Below are positions 43,739-52,876 of a DNA stretch of 64,000 bases, in pieces. The DNA lies in assembly GCF_005876835.1 (NCBI RefSeq), contig NZ_PPSW01000003.1, positions 39,979 through 103,978 of the forward strand, written 5' to 3'. Position 1 is the stretch's first letter; each line of letters starts with the position of its first letter. Both the position numbers and the translations under genes were made by a program. The DNA comes from Pseudoalteromonas phenolica (GTDB lineage: Bacteria > Pseudomonadota > Gammaproteobacteria > Enterobacterales > Alteromonadaceae). A model generated the notes under the pieces. It worked only from the letters and a program-made list of their open reading frames with translations, had not been told where the DNA came from and ran no database searches.

Positions 43739-44176
43739 TTACATTTTTAGCTCACCAAATAGATTTAAAATCTCTGGGTTGTCTAATTTAAACTGATGGG
43801 ATTGAAGCCAAGCATAAGCATCATCATAAGAAACAAAGACTCTGCGCTCATAACCCGGTTCTGAATATGGGATCATTTTTTCCAACTGTTCAGCTTTAAG
43901 TGCACTAGGCTTGTACACATGACAATCTTTAATACAGCCATTTTTAATGAACCAAGCACAGTGCTCCGCAACTATCGGCTCTATTCCGGGCACACCCAAC
44001 TCCCATTCATCAAAAAATGATAAAATGGCCCACTGTTCGCCTATCAGTGGAGACGTTTTTTGCCTAAATTCTTTAACATACTGAATAATGGCTTCTTCAT
44101 TCCATGCACCTCCAAACCACTGCACGACTATATTATTACTAACAGTGATTTTCCATTTGCCATGGACACTAAACAT
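43739..44176 (-). CDS. STAS/SpoIIAA-like hypothetical protein
   Basis: About 145 residues, cytosolic. The opening FSVHGKWKITVSNNIVVQWFGGAWNEEA (partly quoted) and the alternating strand/helix pattern recall small STAS or SpoIIAA-like domains seen in Alteromonadales, but I am not certain. The start at 44176 is preferred over the in-frame Met at 44194 because GGGAG lies 8 nt upstream. It follows the DUF1624 gene in the copper operon. No metal ligands stand out. Confidence 0.5.
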   Translation of the reverse strand: MFSVHGKWKITVSNNIVVQWFGGAWNEEAIIQYVKEFRQKTSPLIGEQWAILSFFDEWELGVPGIEPIVAEHCAWFIKNGCIKDCHVYKPSALKAEQLEKMIPYSEPGYERRVFVSYDDAYAWLQSHQFKLDNPEILNLFGELKM

Positions 44177-44216
44177 ACACGCTCCCTTGAACATTGATTT
44201 AACAACCCATTTAGAT

Positions 44217-44945
44217 TTATGTAACCCACTCTATGAACCTAAAACCAGCAAAAAGTAAAGGTTGGTGAAGCAAGTAAATTAACAAAGAATGCCGACTTAG
44301 CAATGTTACAAAAGTAGGCATTTGATATTGATTTACCAAAGGCATACCAAAAGTTTTGAAATGCGCAGCCCAAATACCAAGCAAAGGCAAAGCTAGCCAA
44401 GGAATCGGGGTAACTAAGTCACTAGGGTATTTTGAAATGTAACCTTGAATATAGTTAAAAGGCCAATTCCAAGGTGTTTCTATTGCAAGATATGAAGTCA
44501 TTACAAATAATGACAAGAACAGTGCAAGTTTGGGCTTGTTCACCAGCCATACTAATAAAACCGTTGCGACCGCGATAAAATGTAAAATTCCAAAGTAAAT
44601 CCAATGTTCAGGCAAGGTAAACAATGAGGATAATGTCACTAGTAACGCTGCACTAGATACCTTCGCCATTCGCCAACTTAACTTCTTCGCTGATATACCT
44701 CCTTGATAGGAATAAACCAGACTGGCACCAACTGAAAACAAAAACAGGCTTACAATTAATGCTCTAAACTCTTTCCAGAAAATGCCATTCGGTATGTCTG
44801 TTGTGACATAGCCAAAATGGTTTAAATCCCAGACAAAATGAAAAGCTACCATCAATATAATTGCAGTAGCTCTCATCGAGTCGATATAATTATTTCTTCG
44901 CACGATTTTTACTAGATGAATGGGTGTGAAGCACCTTCCATTCAC
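44217..44945 (-). CDS. DUF1624 / heparan-alpha-glucosaminide N-acetyltransferase-like membrane protein
   Basis: Up to 242 residues with about seven membrane helices. The family start [26 protein letters not shown] and the helix [13 protein letters not shown] are typical of DUF1624 proteins related to lysosomal acetyl-CoA transferases. The true start is unclear: the open frame from 44945 overlaps the upstream gene by 56 nt, while a GTG at 44903 would overlap by only 14 nt and begins just before the conserved region. It may acylate a membrane or periplasmic substrate. Its role in a copper operon is unknown. Confidence 0.7.
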   Translation of the reverse strand: MNGRCFTPIHLVKIVRRNNYIDSMRATAIILMVAFHFVWDLNHFGYVTTDIPNGIFWKEFRALIVSLFLFSVGASLVYSYQGGISAKKLSWRMAKVSSAALLVTLSSLFTLPEHWIYFGILHFIAVATVLLVWLVNKPKLALFLSLFVMTSYLAIETPWNWPFNYIQGYISKYPSDLVTPIPWLALPLLGIWAAHFKTFGMPLVNQYQMPTFVTLLSRHSLLIYLLHQPLLFAGFRFIEWVT

Positions 44946-45363
44946 CGTCTACTTTTTTAAATAGAAACGTTTGGAAGCCTGTTTTATCGAAGGTTTTTCC
45001 TGACTTCCTCACCTCGCCTTTTACTGCTGTATCTGCAAGTGCCCAAGCAAACTCATTTTCAATATGAATTTGGATATTGGAAAAATCCAAATTCAAGAAA
45101 ACCAACGCATCTTTTTCAGGTTCAACATGATGCTCAACTAAATCGTTAAGTCCGACATTTTGACCGCCTGATTCAAAATACCTTGCCCCTTTAAAGTCAT
45201 GAAAATGCGTGCGAAAAGGCTTACCATCGCCGTTTTCCCAGCCATATTTAATTTGATGAATGATATAAGTAATTTGCTTTTCATCATCTATGTGGCTTTT
45301 ATCATGCGCATTTGAAAAAAATGCCAGCATACTCAGAATGCTAATTAATATATACTTAGTCAC
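44890..45363 (-). CDS. Secreted NTF2-like (SnoaL/DUF4440-type) protein, copy 1
   Basis: 157 residues: a signal peptide ([17 protein letters not shown]) and an NTF2-like cone fold with the typical end [15 protein letters not shown]. Related to the next gene upstream (45393-45863), so the two look like a tandem duplication that has diverged. The mature N-terminus begins HDKSHID, which resembles an amino-terminal Cu-binding His, but this is weak evidence. Both proteins would be periplasmic. Ligand or reaction unknown. Confidence 0.72.
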   Translation of the reverse strand: MTKYILISILSMLAFFSNAHDKSHIDDEKQITYIIHQIKYGWENGDGKPFRTHFHDFKGARYFESGGQNVGLNDLVEHHVEPEKDALVFLNLDFSNIQIHIENEFAWALADTAVKGEVRKSGKTFDKTGFQTFLFKKVDGEWKVLHTHSSSKNRAKK

Positions 45364-45392
45364 TTGTTAGTCTCCGTTGTTTGACCAATAAA

Positions 45393-45863
45393 TTAACGTG
45401 ACCAATGAATGTGCTTGATCTTCCATTCACCGTTTTGTTTTTCCAGAACCATCGTTTCCATGCCTTGATAATCGCGCTCTTTACCTTTGTAAGTACCTTT
45501 AGTATGACTGCGCAAAGCAGATATAGCGGTATTTCCAAGAATAGTTACTTGATGTTCAAGTGGTTCACTCTTCATAGAAGCAAGATATTTCATATCCGAC
45601 AGCATATGGTGATGAGCATATTCATCAGCACTTCTTTCAACGCGGCCACCCTCGTAGATGGTCACATCATCAGCCAACTGTGCTCTTGCTTGTTCCTTGT
45701 TGCCCGTTTCTAGTGCTTGATGAAATGCCAAAACAACTTTTGCAGCAGGGGTATCTATACCTTTAAACAAACCTTTGACTTTGTTCTTATCACCATGAGC
45801 GTTTGCTGCGAAACTAAACGTCATTAATAAAACGAGTAATATATTTATTGTTTTCATTTTCAT
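45393..45863 (-). CDS. Secreted NTF2-like (SnoaL/DUF4440-type) protein, copy 2
   Basis: 156 residues with a signal peptide (INILLVLLMTFSFAANAHG) and an NTF2-like domain (AFHQALETGNKEQARAQLADDVTIYEGG, quoted in part; end LEKQNGEWKIKHIHW). A histidine cluster EYAHHHML lies in the middle of the fold and could bind metal. It sits 15 bp downstream of copD in the copper operon and is paralogous to the following gene. It is probably periplasmic; function unknown. Confidence 0.75.
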   Translation of the reverse strand: MKMKTINILLVLLMTFSFAANAHGDKNKVKGLFKGIDTPAAKVVLAFHQALETGNKEQARAQLADDVTIYEGGRVERSADEYAHHHMLSDMKYLASMKSEPLEHQVTILGNTAISALRSHTKGTYKGKERDYQGMETMVLEKQNGEWKIKHIHWSR

Positions 45864-45878
45864 TCTCTCTTTTAGGTT

Positions 45879-46784
45879 TCAATTTGCAGGGCCAACAACG
45901 CTAGTAAGCCCAGCCGTTACAGATAAAATGGCAAAAGCGACTACCATTTCTTTAGAAATAGATTTAGATAGTGCTTCTCTGCCATCGTTATTTTTAAGAT
46001 GTGGGACAAGTTTTAATTTATGCTTAGCTGCGATGCCCAATATCGAAGTCACGAGAGCTAATTTAAGTAGCAGAGTTTGCCCATAGCTTGAACTAAACAG
46101 TTCTTCAACATTTCCGACTAATTGATAAGCTAACCAAAGGCCTGCAATTAACAATAGACTCACGGCGATACTTGCTTGCCTTCCAAACGTGTCCATCAAT
46201 GTGTAAAGCTGCTCATAGCTCTGTTCATGGCAAGCTTGTTTAAGCGGAAACAACGCTCCGAACCACCAAGCCATAACAAGCACATGGAGCATCAGCAATA
46301 CTTTTTCGAACACGCCTAGCTCAGATACATGGCCTACTAAGGTAAAGGTGTATGCAAGTAAAAATAAACTAGATACCAAACTGCCTTGTTTTAGGTAATT
46401 ATTCAGTAATACTGATTTGAGTTTGAACGGTGATATTAATACCAATATTGCTATCATTACCCCTATGGTTCGAAGCAAAGTTCCATCACCAATAGAAGAG
46501 TCCCACATAATACCTAACATATCAGGGTCGAATGCACCTTGAATGCCTTCTTCTGCCATTGCACCAGTACTGGCAAAGAACCAAACACCATTAGCAATCA
46601 AAGCGACGATGATCGAAGCCCTCATCCATTTAAGGTTTGCTGTCAATGAATTGTTATGACATTCATTGCGCTCAAAAATTGGCCTGAAAAATGTATAACC
46701 AGCAATACAGGCAAAGCCAACGTAAAATACAATTTTTGACAGCACAGTGACTGTATTCCAGATATACATTTCCATAGCAATCAC
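45879..46784 (-). CDS. copD: CopD family copper resistance/import membrane protein
   Basis: 301 residues with about eight membrane helices. CopD family features include the conserved His-bearing helices LMLHVLVMAWWFGALFPL and SLLLIAGLWLAYQL. CopD works with periplasmic CopC, whose gene lies 9 bp upstream, and is thought to move copper across the inner membrane. The pair sits in the middle of the cus operon. Met codons at positions 1, 4 and 6 are alternatives for the start. Confidence 0.85.
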   Translation of the reverse strand: MIAMEMYIWNTVTVLSKIVFYVGFACIAGYTFFRPIFERNECHNNSLTANLKWMRASIIVALIANGVWFFASTGAMAEEGIQGAFDPDMLGIMWDSSIGDGTLLRTIGVMIAILVLISPFKLKSVLLNNYLKQGSLVSSLFLLAYTFTLVGHVSELGVFEKVLLMLHVLVMAWWFGALFPLKQACHEQSYEQLYTLMDTFGRQASIAVSLLLIAGLWLAYQLVGNVEELFSSSYGQTLLLKLALVTSILGIAAKHKLKLVPHLKNNDGREALSKSISKEMVVAFAILSVTAGLTSVVGPAN

Positions 46785-46793
46785 TCCATTAGA

Positions 46794-47141
46794 TTAATGA
46801 ACCATAAAGCCAAAGCTATCTTTCATTTTGTGCCCATCTTTACCTAAGAAAGTAACATCAACAACATAGTTAGCAGGTGCAAGTTTCGGTAGTTTCCACG
46901 TAAATTCGGTATTGGCCTCTTTAGTAGGTTTGAAGCCGAACTTAACCTTTTCACCTTTTTTATTTTTCAATGTAATTTTGACTACACGAACTTCTTTGCT
47001 AAATGCCAATGTTAACTTTTCTGGAGTCTTCATTAGCATTGCATTATCAGCAGGCACGCTTTTTTCAAGATGCACATGCGCGAAAACCGCACTACTAAAA
47101 ACAACGCTGATTACGGTTAAAAGTTTAATTAATGTTTTCAT
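46794..47141 (-). CDS. copC: CopC periplasmic copper-binding protein
   Basis: 115 residues: a signal peptide (LLTVISVVFSSAVFA) cleaved just before HVHLEKSVPADNA, placing a His at or next to the mature N-terminus, the Cu(II) ligand in CopC proteins (the histidine brace). The rest is the CopC beta-sandwich: KLTLAFSKEVRV, LAPANYVVDV and the end GHKMKDSFGFMVH. Met-rich Cu(I) sites of Pseudomonas CopC are not obvious, so this is probably a Cu(II)-only type. It lies directly upstream of copD. Confidence 0.9.
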   Translation of the reverse strand: MKTLIKLLTVISVVFSSAVFAHVHLEKSVPADNAMLMKTPEKLTLAFSKEVRVVKITLKNKKGEKVKFGFKPTKEANTEFTWKLPKLAPANYVVDVTFLGKDGHKMKDSFGFMVH

Positions 47142-47165
47142 ATTTACCTCTATTTAATTTATGTA

Positions 47166-49001
47166 CTAACGACTAAATTTGTCTTTGAAAATTTGATTAC
47201 TGGGTATACCAACATCAGTAATTATTTGTTCCACTTCACTCATCATTGCTTCTGGGCCGCACAAGTAAAATTCTGTATACAGGAATTTTACGTTTTGGCT
47301 CAAATACGGCAGAAGTACTTGCTGTACATAGCCAGAATGCCCTTGCCATTGTTCTGAAGGGTTAGAAAGTGTGGGAATATAAGAAAAGTTTTTATGCTGC
47401 TCACTCAATGAGTTCAACTCATCGCAATAGAGCAAATCATCTTCAGTTCGCGCACCATAGATGAGAGTCAAATCACTTTCGTCTTGACGTTTTTTCAACT
47501 GTTCAAAAATGATCGCTCTGAGTGGAGCAAGTCCTGAACCAGCGCCAATAAAGATGCGAGGAACCTTTTTATCTGAAGTCGCGTAAAAGTCAGAAAAAGG
47601 ACCTTTTGCGATTATCGTTTCACCAACTTCGAGTGACCCTAAATAGCTTGAACCTATACCTGCATTATAACCATCCTTAGCCGTTTGCCAGCGGATGTTG
47701 AAGGTTAGCTCATCTGTTTCTTGATCAAAGTTAACCAAGGAGTAATGGCGAGTTACGCCGTCATGTGAAAACTTTCCATGAGAATAACTTTCCCAGTATT
47801 TTTCAAAGTTCTCTGGCATATCATCTGGCCGTAGGCTATTCACCCCTGCTGGCACGTCAAATTGCATATATGCACCAGCTTTAAATGCCAATTGTTTGCC
47901 TGATTTCAGCTTAAATTTCACTTCCTTGATAAAAGGAGTAATGAAATTAGTCGCAACCACAACTAGCTCATGATTTTCAATATTGAGGTCAGTATTAACT
48001 TCAATCGAACTAATTTCAGAGAATCTATGCTGACATCCAAGCCGAAAGCCTTCCTTAAGTTGCTCCTGAGATAAATGTTCCCGTTCAGGTAGTGTGATTG
48101 GTAATTTAGTTGAACTTAAGAACACGCATTTGCCACATGTACCACCGCCACCACAACTTGACGATAGGTATACACGTGAACTAGCAAGCCCTTCTAATAC
48201 AGTAGAGCTGCCAACTGCTGAAATGTCAGTAATTGTATTTTCATTGGAAAAAGTCACAGCCACTTTTTGCCTGTTAGTGCCCCAACCTAGCTTCAGTAAA
48301 CCACTTCGATACTGTTGTATCAGCCAAGTAACACCAGTAATTGAAAGGAATAGCGTTGCGAAAGCAAATGCAATGATCACCCAATGGTTAAATCCCCCAG
48401 AATTGCCATAGTCCATAAAGTGGAGCTTCATCATCAGATCTTTCAATCTGAAATCATCATTTGCATGGCGAAGTACTTGACCTGTAATACTATCTAAATA
48501 AATAGTTGTATTGTTCTCATCCTCAACGGCAACTTGCCACATAGGATTTTGCTGCCTTACGTGATCAGAAAACGGAGGTTGAGATAACACTGGAGTAGTT
48601 AGCTTGCCCTCACCTGAATAGGAGTTTTTTGCCAAAGTTAGTACTTGTTCTTCAGACAGGTTAAATGGCTTTCCTGTTATAGCATCAAATAGCTTTGAGT
48701 GGCTTTCTTGGTAGCTATGCTGGCCCTTATCGAACACAAAATGATAGTAAGGCTGATGTAAAATCCATATAAGGTTTACTTCCTGCGGAGACTCACTAGT
48801 AATATCTTCAATAGGGAATAGGTCAAAGCCTGTAATGCTACCTTCATGATGAGAATGAACTCTAAGTTCATTACCACTGGCTTTTCTATGATCCATCAAA
48901 TTGAAGTAAAGGCCCGTACCCAACCAAATAAGCAGTTGTAAACCAACCACTAAAGAAAGCCATTTGTGTATCGATGTATTTAACTTAAATAGTCGCATCA
49001 A
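47166..49001 (-). CDS. PepSY-membrane / 2Fe-2S ferredoxin / FNR-type reductase fusion
   Basis: 611 residues in three parts. Residues 1-240 are a PepSY-type membrane module with an N-terminal helix (WLSLVVGLQLLIWLGTGLYF) and a second near 205-225. Residues about 250-340 form a plant-type 2Fe-2S ferredoxin domain with CGGGGTCGKC plus a later Cys (LGCQHRF). Residues 345-611 are an NAD(P)H-FAD reductase with RHYSLVN (FAD) and FIGAGSGLAPLRAI (NAD), close in style to NqrF. It could pass electrons from NADH to a periplasmic acceptor such as Cu(II) or Fe(III). It overlaps the preceding PepSY gene by 4 nt. Confidence 0.8.
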   Translation of the reverse strand: MMRLFKLNTSIHKWLSLVVGLQLLIWLGTGLYFNLMDHRKASGNELRVHSHHEGSITGFDLFPIEDITSESPQEVNLIWILHQPYYHFVFDKGQHSYQESHSKLFDAITGKPFNLSEEQVLTLAKNSYSGEGKLTTPVLSQPPFSDHVRQQNPMWQVAVEDENNTTIYLDSITGQVLRHANDDFRLKDLMMKLHFMDYGNSGGFNHWVIIAFAFATLFLSITGVTWLIQQYRSGLLKLGWGTNRQKVAVTFSNENTITDISAVGSSTVLEGLASSRVYLSSSCGGGGTCGKCVFLSSTKLPITLPEREHLSQEQLKEGFRLGCQHRFSEISSIEVNTDLNIENHELVVVATNFITPFIKEVKFKLKSGKQLAFKAGAYMQFDVPAGVNSLRPDDMPENFEKYWESYSHGKFSHDGVTRHYSLVNFDQETDELTFNIRWQTAKDGYNAGIGSSYLGSLEVGETIIAKGPFSDFYATSDKKVPRIFIGAGSGLAPLRAIIFEQLKKRQDESDLTLIYGARTEDDLLYCDELNSLSEQHKNFSYIPTLSNPSEQWQGHSGYVQQVLLPYLSQNVKFLYTEFYLCGPEAMMSEVEQIITDVGIPSNQIFKDKFSR

Positions 49002-49705
49002 ATGACCTCCTTTTTAGTTGAGGTGAACACTCGAAAATACGTCAAAACAGCTCCCGCAATCGTGGCCATTAGACCTAAAGTTGCGACCAAGAACAAAAAC
49101 CAGTTTGATACATTTTCGCCGTCATCGTAATCCATAATGTGAAAGCGCCACATCCAATCAAACAATCGCCAGTAATCATGACGCTTAGCAACAAGTGCTC
49201 CTGTTTGTTGACTTATATAAAATGTCGGTGTAGCGAATTGCTCAAACGTCACTCTCCAAACAGGTAAATGCCTTGGGGACAACTCAGCAGGCAAGTTTGT
49301 CGCTGACTTAATCAACATTATATTGTCGATCTCATGATTCTGCGCATAGTGATATTGCGCGATTTCTTTAGCCTTGATTTCATCTACTATGGCTTGAACA
49401 ACCCCAGTTTCAGCATCAATTACTACTTTCCCATGTTCTCCATTAATAAAAGAATACAAAGGACGGCCCATGCTTTGAATAAGCCTGACTTGCCTAGCTT
49501 CAGGGTAATCAACAACAAGTTCTGCAATGGAATAATCCACACTTTCTAAATCAATTTTGGCTTCCTCGCTCTTAGCCAAGGTTTCGCCGTGTATATAGTG
49601 AATATCCATAGTCACCATATACACGCCTGTAATAGACCAGAAGAGGAATTGTATTCCGACAAATGCCATTAGCCATTTGTGATATTTTCTAGCCGCGCTA
49701 AGCAT
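48998..49705 (-). CDS. PepSY-domain membrane protein
   Basis: About 235 residues from the Met at 49705 (MLSAARKYHKWL), which overlaps the cusA stop by 8 nt; the open frame extends to 49747. It has an N-terminal helix (WLMAFVGIQFLFWSITGVYMV), a periplasmic PepSY region containing VVIDAETG and FYISQQTGALVAKRHDYWRLFDWMWRFHIMDY (partly quoted), and a C-terminal helix. Its HIMDYDDG end is mirrored by HFMDYGNSG in the next, larger gene, so the two are related and may form a two-subunit reductase. Confidence 0.78.
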   Translation of the reverse strand: MLSAARKYHKWLMAFVGIQFLFWSITGVYMVTMDIHYIHGETLAKSEEAKIDLESVDYSIAELVVDYPEARQVRLIQSMGRPLYSFINGEHGKVVIDAETGVVQAIVDEIKAKEIAQYHYAQNHEIDNIMLIKSATNLPAELSPRHLPVWRVTFEQFATPTFYISQQTGALVAKRHDYWRLFDWMWRFHIMDYDDGENVSNWFLFLVATLGLMATIAGAVLTYFRVFTSTKKEVI

Positions 49706-52700
49706 TATTCTCTGACTCCACGTTAGAAAGCTCTTTGTTAAAGGCATTTACTTCAGGCTTTTTAACGATTGAGTAAATCGCAGGAAGTACAATAAGCGTT
49801 AGCAGCACAGCACTTGTCATTCCGCCTACCATAGGTGCAGCAATACGACTCATAACCTCAGAACCTGTACCTGTACCATATAAAATAGGCATTAGACCGA
49901 TAATAATTGTGGCAACAGTCATCATTACTGGACGAACTCGTAAGCCAGCACCGTGCAATAATGCATCTTGATATGCATCATCTGAGATGGGTTCTGCTCG
50001 CTCAACCGCTTTTTCCTTCAGCTCAGCAAGCGCCTGATTGAGATATACCAACATTATCACGCCTATCTCAACGGCTACACCAGCCAGAGCTATAAAGCCC
50101 ACTCCAACGGCTACTGAGAAATTAAACCCTTCTAGATACATCAGCCATAAGCCACCAATCATTGCCATAGGCAAGGTAACGATAATGATAGCCACCTCAC
50201 TAAACGCTCTGAAATTTAAGTAAAGCAGAATAACAATAATGGCTAGTGTTAAAGGCAATACATAAGTGAGCTTTTCTTTCGCTCTTTCCATATATTCGTA
50301 TTGTCCGGCCCAAGTAATCGAATAACCTGCTGGTAATGTCAGGTTATTCGCTAAGTGTTCCTTAGCATTTTCAACATAAGTACCAACATCAACGCCATCA
50401 ATATCAATGAAAGTCCAGCCATTGATTCTGGCATTCTCACTCTTAATACCCGGTGGACCATTCTCTACTCGAATATCTGCAACATCACCTAGCGCAATGC
50501 GTTGACCATTTGGTGTTACAACAGGTAGTTGTGATAGCTGCTCAGGAGAGTCCCGATAATCTTGTGGATAGCGTAAGTTAACGGGATAGCGTTCTTGCCC
50601 TTCTATCGTTTGCGTCACATTCATACCGCCTATTGCAGTAGAAACCACTTGTTGGACATCTTCAATATTTAGCCCAAAGCGACTTGCCTTATCTCGTGAA
50701 ATATCAACCTTGATATATCGTCCACCTGCAACACGCTCAGAGTAAACTGACGCTGTGCCTGTCACTTTTGGCAAGAGTTGTTCTATTTGTTGGCCGATAT
50801 CCTGAATAACATCAAGCTCTGGTCCAGCGACTTTAATACCCACAGGCGTTTTTATACCTGTAGCTAACATGTCAATGCGGGTTTTGATTGGCATAACCCA
50901 AGCATTGGTTAAGCCCGGAAATTTAACTAATTTATCAAACTCAGCTTTTAATGATTCTGTAGTCACACCTTCTCGCCACTGATCTTGCGGCTTCAATTGA
51001 ATAAAGGTTTCAATCATGGTTAGAGGCGCAGGGTCCGTAGCGGTTTCAGCTCGTCCTACTTTACCAAATACATTTTCAACCTCTGGAACCGTGCGGATAA
51101 GCTTGTCTGTTTGCTGCAATAACTCTCTAGCTTTACCAATAGAAATACCGGGATAAGTAGTAGGCATATACATGAGATCGCCTTCATCCAACGGAGGAAT
51201 GAATTCACTACCAATTTTATCGACAGGCCAAAAACCAACGATAGTCACTAATACTGCTGCTACTATTGTCGATTTTGGAAACTTCATGACTTGCTTCAAA
51301 ACAGGCATGTAAATAGCAATCAATAATCGGTTTAACGGGTTTTTCTTTTCAGAAACAACCTTGCCTCGAATAAAGTAGCCCATCAAAACAGGCACCAATG
51401 TTATCGCCAAACCTGCTGATGCCGCCATTGCATAGGTTTTAGTATAGGCAAGCGGTGAGAACATTCTGCCTTCTTGCGCTTCCAAGATAAACACTGGTAA
51501 GAATGAGACAGTTATGATCAGCAAGCTAAAAAATAATGCAGGTCCGACTTCACTCGCAGCCTTGGCTACAATTTGCCAACGGTTTTCATCTGTTAATGGT
51601 GTTTTCTCCATATGCTTATGCATATTTTCAATCATCACTATTGCACCATCAGTCATCGCACCAATCGCGATAGCGATACCGCCTAATGACATAATGTTGG
51701 CATTGATGCCTTGCATATACATGATGATAAACGACACCAAAATACCCAATGGTAGAGTAACAACAGCAACAATTGATGAGCGAAGATGAAACAGGAAAGC
51801 AACACAGACAATAGCAACAACAGCAAGCTCTTCAAGCAACTTGCTCCAAAGATTGTCAACTGCACGATCTATTAACTTCGATCTGTCATAGACAGGAACA
51901 ATTTCTACACCTTCAGGTAAAGATGATTTGAGCGACTCAAGCTTTTCTTTTACCCCATTTATGGTTTGTTGAGCGTTTTCACCAAAGCGCATGACAACAA
52001 CCCCACCAACAACTTCGCCTTCACCATTAAGTTCTGCGATACCACGGCGCATTTGAGGACCAAGGTTAACGTTGGCAACATCACCAATACGCAACGGCGT
52101 GCCTTTTTCGTTAATACCAAGTGGTATTTTCTCTATATCACTGACAGATTGAATATACCCTGTAGCAGTAACCATATATTCAGCTTCCGCCATTTCAATA
52201 ACTGATGCACCAGTTTCTTTGTTCCCTTTTTGTAAAGCTATTTGTATTAAACTTAAAGGAATACCGTAAGCTCTCAATTTGTCAGGATCTACTTGCACTT
52301 GATACTGCTTAACCATGCCCCCAACGGCTGCAACCTCTGAAACGCCAGCAACAGTTTGCAGTTCATACTTTAAAAACCAATCTTGAATACTTCTTAATTG
52401 GCTTAGGTCATGATTACCTGACTTATCTGTTAAAGCATAGATGTACACCCAGCCCACACCTGTTGCGTCAGGACCTAATTGAGGCTTTGCTGAATCAGGA
52501 AGGCTTGATGCGACTTGGCTTAAGTATTCAAGCACTCTGCTTCTAGCCCAATATAAATCAGTATCATCATCAAAAATGATATAGACGTAGGAATCACCAA
52601 AAAATGAATAACCACGAACAGTTTGTGCTCCCGGTACAGACAACATCGCTGTAGTCAGTGGGAAAGTCACTTGATCTTGAACAACCTGTGGCGCTTGTCC

Positions 52701-52865
52701 CGGATAGCTCGTCTTAATAATGACTTGTACATCTGAAAGATCTGGAATTGCATCTACAGGCGTTTTTTGTAAAGAATACAAACCGCCAAAAGCAATAATT
52801 AAGGTAACCAGCAATACAAAGAAACGATTGCCGATTGACCATCTAATAATTGATTCAATCATCAT
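49698..52865 (-). CDS. cusA: CusA-type Cu(I)/Ag(I) efflux RND transporter
   Basis: 1055 residues, the proton-driven inner-membrane pump of the tripartite Cus system. RND landmarks: N-terminal helix, TPVDAIPDLSDVQV, the TM4 motif AIGAMTDGAIVMIEN matching the HME4 (monovalent-metal) pattern, and VYDRSKLIDRAVDN. Met residues in the porter region (WVMPIKTRIDMLATG) fit the methionine path of E. coli CusA. Gene order cusC-cusB-cusA is complete and compact. It is followed by PepSY reductase genes with an 8-nt overlap. Confidence 0.93.
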   Translation of the reverse strand: MMIESIIRWSIGNRFFVLLVTLIIAFGGLYSLQKTPVDAIPDLSDVQVIIKTSYPGQAPQVVQDQVTFPLTTAMLSVPGAQTVRGYSFFGDSYVYIIFDDDTDLYWARSRVLEYLSQVASSLPDSAKPQLGPDATGVGWVYIYALTDKSGNHDLSQLRSIQDWFLKYELQTVAGVSEVAAVGGMVKQYQVQVDPDKLRAYGIPLSLIQIALQKGNKETGASVIEMAEAEYMVTATGYIQSVSDIEKIPLGINEKGTPLRIGDVANVNLGPQMRRGIAELNGEGEVVGGVVVMRFGENAQQTINGVKEKLESLKSSLPEGVEIVPVYDRSKLIDRAVDNLWSKLLEELAVVAIVCVAFLFHLRSSIVAVVTLPLGILVSFIIMYMQGINANIMSLGGIAIAIGAMTDGAIVMIENMHKHMEKTPLTDENRWQIVAKAASEVGPALFFSLLIITVSFLPVFILEAQEGRMFSPLAYTKTYAMAASAGLAITLVPVLMGYFIRGKVVSEKKNPLNRLLIAIYMPVLKQVMKFPKSTIVAAVLVTIVGFWPVDKIGSEFIPPLDEGDLMYMPTTYPGISIGKARELLQQTDKLIRTVPEVENVFGKVGRAETATDPAPLTMIETFIQLKPQDQWREGVTTESLKAEFDKLVKFPGLTNAWVMPIKTRIDMLATGIKTPVGIKVAGPELDVIQDIGQQIEQLLPKVTGTASVYSERVAGGRYIKVDISRDKASRFGLNIEDVQQVVSTAIGGMNVTQTIEGQERYPVNLRYPQDYRDSPEQLSQLPVVTPNGQRIALGDVADIRVENGPPGIKSENARINGWTFIDIDGVDVGTYVENAKEHLANNLTLPAGYSITWAGQYEYMERAKEKLTYVLPLTLAIIVILLYLNFRAFSEVAIIIVTLPMAMIGGLWLMYLEGFNFSVAVGVGFIALAGVAVEIGVIMLVYLNQALAELKEKAVERAEPISDDAYQDALLHGAGLRVRPVMMTVATIIIGLMPILYGTGTGSEVMSRIAAPMVGGMTSAVLLTLIVLPAIYSIVKKPEVNAFNKELSNVESENNA

Positions 52866-52876
52866 TTACTCCCAGC

